Shown here: piece by piece, positions 8,533 through 15,406 of the stretch
Numbering within the stretch: position 1 is the stretch's first letter
Layout: every line of letters begins with the position of its first letter
DNA from: Peptococcaceae bacterium
Lineage (GTDB): Bacteria > Bacillota > DSM-12270 > Thermacetogeniales > Thermacetogeniaceae
Assembly (NCBI GenBank): GCA_003160265.1
Contig: PLQY01000028.1
Coordinates: 12,869-36,079, forward strand
Direction of reading: 5' to 3'
DNA: 23,211 nt
The notes under the pieces: generated by a model
Told to the model about the DNA's origin: nothing
Databases searched by the model: none
Seen by the model: only the letters and a program-made list of their open reading frames with translations
Made by a program: the position numbers and the translations under genes

Positions 8533-8561
8533 ATTATCCCAGTACTTAATGAAGCAATCAA
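8533..8561 (-). promoter_or_regulatory. Candidate sigma-A promoter ahead of murG
   Basis: On the minus strand TTGATT (8561-8556) and GATAAT (8538-8533) are separated by exactly 17 nt, in an AT-rich part of the 163-nt ftsW-murG gap. It is a 4/6 and 5/6 match to the sigma-A boxes. It would give murG-murC-murB-murA a start of their own inside the cluster. Not proven. Confidence 0.45.
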
Positions 8562-8589
8562 ACTACTTTAAGCCAGATCCCGGAGATGT

Positions 8590-9690
8590 TCATTCCTCCG
8601 CGTAATGTGAAATGTTCAACAGAATTCCCATCATCAACAGGGTCAGCATCAGAGAGGACCCGCCATAGCTGATGAAGGGGAGTGTGATCCCCTTGACCGG
8701 CATTGATCCCGTAACCACGCCAATGTGGATGAACGCCTGCAGCACAACGTCCATGGTAATGCCCACCGCTGTCAGGGAGGCGAAGGTGTCCGGCGCCTTC
8801 AAGGCGATCTTGAGGCCGCGCCACATGAAGACGAAGAACAGCAGCACCACGAAGATCGATCCGATAAAACCCAGTTCCTCGCCGATCACGGCAAAGATAA
8901 AATCTGTCTGCACCTCGGGCAGGTACAGGAACTTCTGCCGGCCCATGCCCAGCCCCAGTCCAAAGAGCCTGCCGGATCCCACGGCGTAAAGAGACTGGAT
9001 AGTTTGGAACCCGCTTCCCAGCGGATCGGCCCAGGGATTGAGAAAGGCTGTTAACCGCGCCAGGCGGTATGGCGCCATGGCTATGGCCAACCCCAGCACA
9101 GCCACTCCCAGCACAAACAGGCCTAACAGATGGGTCTTGCGGGAGCCGGCTGCCATCAACATCAGGCAGGAAGTCAGGGCAACAGTCACCGCCGTCCCCA
9201 GGTCCGGCTGCAACAGCGTGAAACCGCAGATGAAGGCGACGAACATCAGGGGCACGGCAAAACCCTTGACAAACTGTTTGATGCTGTCCTGATGCTGGGA
9301 AAGGTATTTGGCCAGGAACAAGACGAGGGCCAGCTTGGCCACCTCGGACGGCTGGAAGGAGATGGCCGCCACACCTAACCAGCGCCGGGCGCCGTTGACC
9401 TTGATCCCTACCCCGGGCACGAGAACGACGATCAGAAGCAGGACCGCCACCAGCAAAATTGGGGTCGCCCATTTTTTATAGACCTGGTAGTCGACCCGCA
9501 TCAGGACGATCATGCCGAAGATCCCCAGCAACGCGAACAGCAGTTGGCGTTTCAGGAAATAGAATCCGTCTCCATAAGAGGTCTGCGCCTGAACGAAACT
9601 GGCGCTGAAAACCATGATAATACCTATGGTGAGCAGCAGTATTATGTCCAGGAACAGCACGAGGTCAGGAGGCCGCTTGAACGGTTTCAC
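8590..9690 (-). CDS. ftsW: Septal peptidoglycan polymerase FtsW (SEDS family)
   Basis: FtsW is a multi-pass SEDS glycosyltransferase that polymerises lipid II at the septum together with its class B PBP partner, probably the spoVD/pbpB product here. The 366 residues form about ten hydrophobic segments. Recognisable are NGARRWLG (99-106), FQPSEVAKL (112-120), the extracytoplasmic TDFIFAVIGEELG loop and the C-terminal ISYGGSSL motif. The start is GTG with AAGGTGG at good spacing. In sporulating Firmicutes this locus may hold spoVE, the sporulation paralogue, and sequence alone does not separate the two. The 5' ribosome binding site abuts a palindromic repeat. Confidence 0.94.
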   Translation of the reverse strand: MKPFKRPPDLVLFLDIILLLTIGIIMVFSASFVQAQTSYGDGFYFLKRQLLFALLGIFGMIVLMRVDYQVYKKWATPILLVAVLLLIVVLVPGVGIKVNGARRWLGVAAISFQPSEVAKLALVLFLAKYLSQHQDSIKQFVKGFAVPLMFVAFICGFTLLQPDLGTAVTVALTSCLMLMAAGSRKTHLLGLFVLGVAVLGLAIAMAPYRLARLTAFLNPWADPLGSGFQTIQSLYAVGSGRLFGLGLGMGRQKFLYLPEVQTDFIFAVIGEELGFIGSIFVVLLFFVFMWRGLKIALKAPDTFASLTAVGITMDVVLQAFIHIGVVTGSMPVKGITLPFISYGGSSLMLTLLMMGILLNISHYAEE

Positions 9691-9702
9691 GGTTTCACCA
9701 CC

Positions 9703-9839
9703 TTAGTCGTTGGCCGTTAGTCGTTAGTCGTTGGATGCATGCCAGTCTGCATGTCTTTGGCTTTTGGTATTTTCCGATTATCAACTACTAACCGCTTAAA
9801 GCCATCTTGTAATCTAATCACCAACCACTAACCACCAAC
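9703..9839. repeat. Long imperfect palindrome between murD and ftsW
   Basis: The gap is almost entirely one element. The left arm is built from TTAGTCGTT words (9703-9734) and the right arm from CCAACCACTAA words (about 9812-9839); they are imperfect reverse complements, about 19 of 27 aligned positions by eye. Between them, ATGCA (9735-9739) and TGCAT (9748-9752) form a central hairpin. The right arm encodes the last four residues (GVGG) and the stop codon of murD; the left arm ends at the ftsW ribosome binding site. Confidence 0.7.
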
Positions 9840-11210
9840 CCCTAAATTGTGAACCAGTTTCTTGAAGAGATCGCCTCTCTCCTCATAATCGCGAAACATG
9901 TCCCAACTGGCGCAGGCCGGCGACAGCAGGACCAGGTCTCCGGGCGCCGCCAACCGGGCCGCGGTTCTGACGCATCCCTCGAGGCTGGCCTCGTTCCAGA
10001 TGGCGGTGTAGCCGGCAGCCCGGACAGCCTGTTCGATCTGGGGCGCCGCCTGGCCCATCAGGATCAGGGCCTTTACCCTGCTCCTGATCCGCCCGGCCAG
10101 CCTGGTGAAGTCGCTCCCCTTGGGCTTGCCGCCAGCGATCAGGATGATCGGCTCCTGAAAGGAATCCAGGGCTTTCAGAACCGATTCCGGATTTGTCCCC
10201 TTGGAGTCGTTGACATACTTCACGCCACCCAGCACACCGGCCGGCTCCAGCCGGTGGGGAACCCCCGGAAAGGTGGACAGGGCAGCGGCGATCGTCTGGC
10301 AATCGATCCCAGACAGGAGTGCCGCAGCAGCAGCCGCCAGAGCGTTTTCCAGGTTATGCCGCCCCGGAATCCGCACATCCTGAACCGGGCACAGGACTTG
10401 CCTGGCACCCCCGGTCTCGTACACGATACTGCCATCGGCGACCCCGATCCCGCCGGCCGGCGCCCGCTGCGTCGAGAACCAGCATTCCCTTGCCGTCAGG
10501 CCGTGGATATGGTTAGCCACCCAGGGGTCGTCCAGGTTCAGCACCGCCAGGTCCTCCGGGCCCTGGTTGGCAAAGACCCGCTCCTTGACGCGTCCATACT
10601 CCTCCAATGTGGTATGCCGGTCGAGGTGATCCGGCGTGAGGTTCAAGAAGACGGCGATGTGAGGGTGGAACTCGAGGGAGCGCTCCAGTTGAAAGGAACT
10701 GACCTCGAGGATCCAGTAGTCCACCCCGAACCCCTGCTCACCGGCGCGCTCGACTTCCCGGATCAGAGGAATGCCGATGTTTCCGGCTACCAATACCCGG
10801 CGACCGGCCTGCTGGAAGATGTAGACCGTCAGGGCGGTGGTGGTGGTCTTACCGTTGGTACCGGTAACGGCGATGATCGGTTCCCTGACAAACCGGGCCG
10901 CCAGCTCCAACTCGCTCCATACCGGGATGCCTAATCTTTCTGCAGTCTCTACCGGCGGAATGGTCAGAGGGACACCCGGGCTGACCACTGCCAGGTCATA
11001 CTGTTCCTCCTGCACTTCCGCGTAAACCCCGGTAACCAGGTTGACTGAGAGCGCCCGCAACTCGCTCAGGGACTCTCCATCCAGGTCTGCCTCCTGCTTT
11101 ATGTCAGTGCCGGTCACCATGGCCCCCACTCCCGCCAGAAAACGAGCTACCGCTTGTCCGCTCCGGGCCAGGCCGATGACCAGCACTCTTTTCCCTTCCA
11201 AGTCCACCAT
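9828..11210 (-). CDS. murD: UDP-MurNAc-L-alanine--D-glutamate ligase MurD
   Basis: MurD adds D-glutamate to UDP-MurNAc-L-Ala. The 460-residue protein has the UDP-binding start VLVIGLARSG (9-18), the ATP P-loop VTGTNGKTTTT (115-125), LNLTPDHLDRH with carbamoyl-Lys/Mg-site neighbours, and the C-terminal-domain motifs NDSKGTNP and LLSPACASWDMF. The ATG is preceded by GGAGAG at normal distance. It lies 47 nt after mraY. Its four C-terminal residues and stop codon are written by the murD/ftsW intergenic palindrome, so the original end may have been different. Confidence 0.97.
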   Translation of the reverse strand: MVDLEGKRVLVIGLARSGQAVARFLAGVGAMVTGTDIKQEADLDGESLSELRALSVNLVTGVYAEVQEEQYDLAVVSPGVPLTIPPVETAERLGIPVWSELELAARFVREPIIAVTGTNGKTTTTALTVYIFQQAGRRVLVAGNIGIPLIREVERAGEQGFGVDYWILEVSSFQLERSLEFHPHIAVFLNLTPDHLDRHTTLEEYGRVKERVFANQGPEDLAVLNLDDPWVANHIHGLTARECWFSTQRAPAGGIGVADGSIVYETGGARQVLCPVQDVRIPGRHNLENALAAAAAALLSGIDCQTIAAALSTFPGVPHRLEPAGVLGGVKYVNDSKGTNPESVLKALDSFQEPIILIAGGKPKGSDFTRLAGRIRSRVKALILMGQAAPQIEQAVRAAGYTAIWNEASLEGCVRTAARLAAPGDLVLLSPACASWDMFRDYEERGDLFKKLVHNLGVGG

Positions 11211-11257
11211 TTCACACTCTCCAATTCTTCAATTCACCCAACACTCAGCACTTCTAT

Positions 11258-12283
11258 TCAGCCCCGCATCGCCCAGATGCTCAGCACTGCACAGCACAGC
11301 CCCAGTGCCCAGAACCAGTGGACGACCCTGGTTTCCGGCCAGCCCGACAACTCGAAGTGATGATGCAGGGGACTCATCCGGAAGACCCGCCTTCCCGTGA
11401 GCTTGAAGGAGACCACCTGGATAATCACGGATAGGGTCTCCAGCACGAAGACGCCGCCCAGGATCAGCAGCAGCAGCTCGGTATGCGTCAACACGGCCAG
11501 GGCCGCCAGGGCGCCTCCCAGGGCCAGGGAACCAGTGTCCCCCATGAAGACCCGGGCCGGGTAGTGGTTGAAACGGAGAAACCCCAGACAGCCGCCCCCA
11601 AGCGCCCCGGCAAAGACCGCGACGCCATACTGTCCGGTCATCCAGGCAAATAGCACGAAGACGACCGCCGCTACCAGCACCAGTCCGCCGGCCAGGCCGT
11701 CGAGGCCGTCGGTCAGGTTGACGGCATTGGTGGAAGCGACCAGGATACACGCAACCATGGCATAGAAGCCGGCACCCAGGGAAACCCTGAGGCCGGTATA
11801 CGGAATCAGCACGGCAGCATCCGGATGCAGGGCTAGCACCGCCCAGGCCAGCAGCAGCCCCAGCAGCACTTCCACCAGGAGCTTAGTGCGGGCCTTGACG
11901 CCGAGCGACCGCTTCAAGACGATCTTTACAAAATCATCGGCAAAACCCAACAGCCCGCAACCGGCCATGATCCCCACCAGCAGCAGGTTCTCCCGGGAGT
12001 GGCCGGCAACCAGCAGGCTGGCGACGCCGGCGCCTCCGATGATCAGCAGGCCGCCCATGGTGGCAGTGCCCTGCTTTTTCAGGTGCGACCTGGGACCGTC
12101 GCCGCGCACCTCCTGTCCAAACTTCAGGCGGTACAGCAGGGGTATCAGCAACGGCCCCAGCAGCAGGGTGATCAGCAGACTGATCCCGAAAGCAGCCGCT
12201 ACCCGCAGTTCCGGAGAATTGCTCCACACTACGCCGGGCAGGCCTATCCCGAGGGCGACACCCACACCTGCTATCTCACTCAC
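11258..12283 (-). CDS. mraY: Phospho-MurNAc-pentapeptide transferase MraY
   Basis: MraY is an integral membrane enzyme that joins UDP-MurNAc-pentapeptide to undecaprenyl phosphate, making lipid I. The 341 residues contain about ten membrane segments, the GPRSHLKKQGTATMGG loop (63-78), the Mg-binding DDFVK (116-120), NAVNLTDGLDGLAGG, FMGDTGSLALGG and the cytoplasmic HHH motif MSPLHHHFELSGWPE. The start GTG overlaps the murF stop as GTGA with AGGGTGG upstream. It is about 20 residues longer at the N-terminus than many homologues (GVGVALGIGLPGVVW region). Confidence 0.97.
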   Translation of the reverse strand: MSEIAGVGVALGIGLPGVVWSNSPELRVAAAFGISLLITLLLGPLLIPLLYRLKFGQEVRGDGPRSHLKKQGTATMGGLLIIGGAGVASLLVAGHSRENLLLVGIMAGCGLLGFADDFVKIVLKRSLGVKARTKLLVEVLLGLLLAWAVLALHPDAAVLIPYTGLRVSLGAGFYAMVACILVASTNAVNLTDGLDGLAGGLVLVAAVVFVLFAWMTGQYGVAVFAGALGGGCLGFLRFNHYPARVFMGDTGSLALGGALAALAVLTHTELLLLILGGVFVLETLSVIIQVVSFKLTGRRVFRMSPLHHHFELSGWPETRVVHWFWALGLCCAVLSIWAMRG

Positions 12284-13677
12284 TTCAAACCACCCTCGCT
12301 CAGGGACGCCACGATCTCTTCCATTCGGGCAGCCCTGGAACCTTTTACCAGGACCAAGTCCCCACTACTGACGAAGTCCCTCATAAACGCTATCACATTC
12401 CGGTTTTCATCAAAAACGCCGATCTGGGCCTCAGGCAGGCCCGCATCCCTGGCTCCCCGGGCAATTTCCACGGCCAGGTCTCCGACAGTGATTAGATAGT
12501 CGATCTGCAAGGCAGCAGCATATTCGCCCACCGCTCGATGTTCGGACACCGTCTCCGGTCCCAATTCATACATGTTGCCGAGTACCGCGACTGCCCGCCC
12601 CCGGTCAGTCGCGTCGGCCAACAGCCGCAGCGCAGCCTTGACCGAGGCCGGGCTGGCATTATAGGTATCGTCGACGATGGTACTGCCCCTGATCCCCTTC
12701 TTGATCTCCTGGCGCATCCCCGTTAGAGACACGGTCGCCAGGCCGCGGGCGATCTGCGCCGGCTGCAGGCCGAACCAGGAGCCTACCCCCGCTGCCGCCA
12801 GGGCGTTGGAGATGTTATGACAGCCCGGCAGGGGCAACCGGCAAGGCGCCTCTCCCAGCGGCGTGCACAGCAGAAACTCGGTTCCCTGCAGCCCATGCAG
12901 TACAATATTCCGGGCACTTAACGCCACTCCAGGCCCGGTGTCGCCGTCCAATCCGTAGAAAAGCACTTCGGACCTGCACTTGTTTGCCAACTGCCGCTGC
13001 CAGGGATCATCCCCGTTCAAGACAGCACACCCATTAAGAGGCAGGGCTTCCAACAGTTCACCCTTGGCCTCGGCGATCGCCTGCTGCGACCCCAACAGCT
13101 CCAGGTGGGTCATGCCGATATTGGTGATAACACCTACCCGGGGCTGACTGATCCGGCATAGAGCAGCAATCTCCCCCCGCCCCCGCATGGCCATTTCCAG
13201 GACAACAGCCCCGTAATGGCGATTCAAATGCATCAAGGTTAGGGGAAGGCCGATCTCGTTGTTCTGGTTGCCCTCAGTCTTCAATACCCGCATACCGACC
13301 GCCAGCGCGCCGGCGATCATGTCCTTGGTGGTTGTCTTGCCTGTACTGCCCGTCACCGCCACCACCGGCGCCGGGAACAGCCCCCGGTAATAGCCGGCCA
13401 GAGCCTGCAGGCCGAGCAGCGTGTCCTCCACTATGATCAGCGGCTGACCGGAATCTACCGAAACCTGTCCGGAGATTACCGCCGCCGCTCCCCGGCTCAG
13501 GGCATCCCCCACGAACCGGTGCCCGTCCACCCTGCTGCCCGGAAAAGCAAAAAAAAGCTGTCCCGGACTGGCGTCCCTGCTATCGATGGCAATGCCGGAA
13601 ACCACCGTTTCCGGATTGCCTTGCAACAGGCGGCCATTCATGGCGGCGGCTACCTGCCCGATTCTGACCGGTTCCAT
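12280..13677 (-). CDS. murF: UDP-MurNAc-tripeptide--D-Ala-D-Ala ligase MurF
   Basis: MurF adds the D-Ala-D-Ala dipeptide, completing the UDP-MurNAc pentapeptide that MraY uses. The 465-residue product shows the N-terminal uridine-binding region (SGIAIDSRDASPGQLFFA), the ATP P-loop VTGSTGKTTTKD (108-119), TNIGMTHLELLGS and DDTYNASPASVKAAL. I chose the ATG at 13677; a TTG three codons upstream (13686) sits very near AAAGGAG and cannot be excluded. The D-Ala-D-Ala ligase gene is not in the window. It overlaps mraY by 4 nt and is separated from murE by a repeat-filled gap. Confidence 0.96.
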   Translation of the reverse strand: MEPVRIGQVAAAMNGRLLQGNPETVVSGIAIDSRDASPGQLFFAFPGSRVDGHRFVGDALSRGAAAVISGQVSVDSGQPLIIVEDTLLGLQALAGYYRGLFPAPVVAVTGSTGKTTTKDMIAGALAVGMRVLKTEGNQNNEIGLPLTLMHLNRHYGAVVLEMAMRGRGEIAALCRISQPRVGVITNIGMTHLELLGSQQAIAEAKGELLEALPLNGCAVLNGDDPWQRQLANKCRSEVLFYGLDGDTGPGVALSARNIVLHGLQGTEFLLCTPLGEAPCRLPLPGCHNISNALAAAGVGSWFGLQPAQIARGLATVSLTGMRQEIKKGIRGSTIVDDTYNASPASVKAALRLLADATDRGRAVAVLGNMYELGPETVSEHRAVGEYAAALQIDYLITVGDLAVEIARGARDAGLPEAQIGVFDENRNVIAFMRDFVSSGDLVLVKGSRAARMEEIVASLSEGGLK

Positions 13678-13700
13678 AGCTTTCAAGCTCTCCTTTGTGG

Positions 13701-13778
13701 TCAGTAATGAGTGACGTGTAATGAGTGATGAGTGAAAAACTAATTACTAATTACTAATTACTGATTACTGATTACTCA
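13701..13778. repeat. Tandem heptamers and palindrome between murE and murF
   Basis: On the minus strand the element starts with AGTAATC/AGTAATT words, a 7-nt unit repeated five times (about 13776-13742). It continues with three CACTCAT words and ends in ATTACTGA, which can pair with a TCAGTAAT on the other side. The murE stop codon and the last codons (Ser-Asn-Gln) are inside the heptamer array. A 15-nt piece, GTAATGAGTGATGAG (13718-13732), recurs exactly at 23197-23211. Confidence 0.75.
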
Positions 13779-15267
13779 ATAGTTGGTATGCTACCTGGTA
13801 ATCATCGAAGTCCAGCACCTGGTCGCCGATGATCTGATAGGTTTCGTGCCCCTTGCCGGCGATCACCACGAAGTCACCCGGACGGGCACACTGTAGAGCG
13901 CGCCCGATTGCCTCCCGGCGGTCGGGGATCACCTCGTAGCGAACATCCGGAAGCTCCCTGATCCCGGCCTCGATCTGCCTGATGATGCTCAGGGGCTCCT
14001 CGCTTCTGGGGTTGTCGGAGGTCAGGATGGAGATGTCAGAGAACTGACCCGAGATCTTACCCATCAGCGGCCTCTTGCCAGTGTCGCGATCACCGCCGCA
14101 CCCGAACACAGCAATCAACTGGCCGCGGGTCAGCGCTCTGGCGGTGCGCAGCACGTTCTCCAGTCCGTCCGGGGTATGGGCATAATCCACGACCACAGCA
14201 AACTCCTGGCCGCGATCGACCAACTGAAAGCGGCCTGGCACACCACTCACACCGGCCAGGGCTGACTGGACGAGTTCCGGTTCCATCCCCTCGGAGAGCC
14301 CCACCGAAATCGCCGCCAGGCTGTTGTATACGTTGAATCTGCCAGGCAGGGAGATCCGGAAGGGAATGTTCCGCCCCCGCCAGGCCACCGTGAATCCGGC
14401 CCCGCGCTCCGAGAGACGCACATCCTGCGCCCGCACGTCAGCATCGTCCTCGATGCCATAAGTGACCACCGTGGCCTTGGTAGTCCTGATGATCTCTCCT
14501 GCCGCCGGGTCGTCGCGGTTGACCACCGCATAGCACGGCCTCGTCTTGGTGCGCCCTGCGCCAAGGCCCTGGAAAAGCCGCATTTTCACCGCCAGATAAT
14601 CGCTCAGATCACGGTGAAAGTCGAGATGGTCCTGGGTAAGGTTCGTGAACACGGTGGCATCGAATTCGCAGGAAGCGACCCGCTGTAGATAGATGCCATG
14701 AGAAGAGACCTCCATGACCACCGCCCGCATCCCCTGGTCGGCCCATTGCCGCAGCATCTGCTGCAAGTCCAGGGACTCCGGCGTCGTGTGCCGGTTCCAG
14801 ATGGTGCCAATCACTGCAGTGGGCTCGCCCTTGGCCTGAAGAACGGCAGAGATCAGATGGGTAGTGGTGGTTTTGCCGTTGGTGCCGGTGACCCCGAACA
14901 GGCTCAGGTCGCGGCTGGGGTGTCCGTAAAAATTGGCGCTCGCCATTGCCAGCGCCGAACGGGTGTCCTTGACCCGTGCCCAAGCCATGCCAGCCGCGCC
15001 CGGAGGCGGTGCCGGGCCGGGGTACCCGCTGCAGCGGATCGGACCGGGCGCCACCACGTCCCGGGACACGATCAGGGCGGCGGCGCCCCTCCCGACCGCA
15101 TCACCGATATAGGTGTGGCCATCGGTACGGTAGCCGGGAATACAGACAAAAAGAAAACCGGGCTGCACCTGCCGGGAATCATAATGAATTCCGGAAACCG
15201 GCGTGGACAGACCTCGCGCATCTTCGACAGTAATTCCTGAAAGCAATTGCTGAAAAGAAACTGTCAT
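13765..15267 (-). CDS. murE: UDP-MurNAc-dipeptide--meso-diaminopimelate ligase MurE
   Basis: MurE adds the third residue of the stem peptide. The 500-residue protein has the ATP P-loop GVTGTNGKTTTT (125-136), a conserved Lys region in EVSSHGIYLQRV, and DNPRSEEP (418-425). The DNPR motif is diagnostic for meso-diaminopimelate rather than lysine addition, so the wall is predicted to be DAP-type. The ATG follows GGAGAG with 5-6 nt spacing. Residues about 74-94 form a Pro/Gly/Ala-rich stretch (GPAPPPGAAG) that looks like an insertion in the N-terminal domain loop relative to most MurE proteins. The last residues are encoded within a heptamer repeat. Confidence 0.97.
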   Translation of the reverse strand: MTVSFQQLLSGITVEDARGLSTPVSGIHYDSRQVQPGFLFVCIPGYRTDGHTYIGDAVGRGAAALIVSRDVVAPGPIRCSGYPGPAPPPGAAGMAWARVKDTRSALAMASANFYGHPSRDLSLFGVTGTNGKTTTTHLISAVLQAKGEPTAVIGTIWNRHTTPESLDLQQMLRQWADQGMRAVVMEVSSHGIYLQRVASCEFDATVFTNLTQDHLDFHRDLSDYLAVKMRLFQGLGAGRTKTRPCYAVVNRDDPAAGEIIRTTKATVVTYGIEDDADVRAQDVRLSERGAGFTVAWRGRNIPFRISLPGRFNVYNSLAAISVGLSEGMEPELVQSALAGVSGVPGRFQLVDRGQEFAVVVDYAHTPDGLENVLRTARALTRGQLIAVFGCGGDRDTGKRPLMGKISGQFSDISILTSDNPRSEEPLSIIRQIEAGIRELPDVRYEVIPDRREAIGRALQCARPGDFVVIAGKGHETYQIIGDQVLDFDDYQVAYQLLSNQ

Positions 15268-15290
15268 CCGCTCTCTCCGCTGTACAAAGT

Positions 15291-15319
15291 ATATTAGATT
15301 ATAATTCTAGTGTTCCCAA
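15291..15319 (-). promoter_or_regulatory. Candidate sigma-A promoter ahead of murE
   Basis: On the minus strand TTGGGA (15319-15314) and TAATAT (15296-15291) are separated by 17 nt, 23 nt from the murE start. Each matches four of six consensus bases. An overlapping TATAAT (15303-15298) lacks a good -35. The surroundings are the most AT-rich in the cluster. Confidence 0.4.
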
Positions 15320-15372
15320 AAAAATCATTTATCTAAATTTCTTCCAATGTTGGTATATTGCGTCAGGATCTA

Positions 15373-15406
15373 ACCCGGCACTGTCGCCCCCTCTTTAGCA
15401 CCGGGT
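15373..15406 (-). other. Stem-loop at the spoVD stop codon
   Basis: ACCCGGTGCT (15406-15397) can pair over 10 bp (two G-T pairs) with AGTGCCGGGT (15382-15373) around a 14-nt loop. The first base belongs to the spoVD stop. No T-run follows, so it is more likely an RNA-stability or processing hairpin than a classical terminator. Confidence 0.5.

Noticed and set aside
8558..8593. An 11-codon open frame overlapping the ftsW stop (MNISGIWLKVV)
   Set aside because: GGAGG is only 1 nt from the ATG and the peptide resembles nothing known; the ATGA overlap can arise by chance.
13701..13778. Possible CRISPR-like array
   Set aside because: The repeats are 7 nt with no spacers and no cas genes; this is a simple tandem array.
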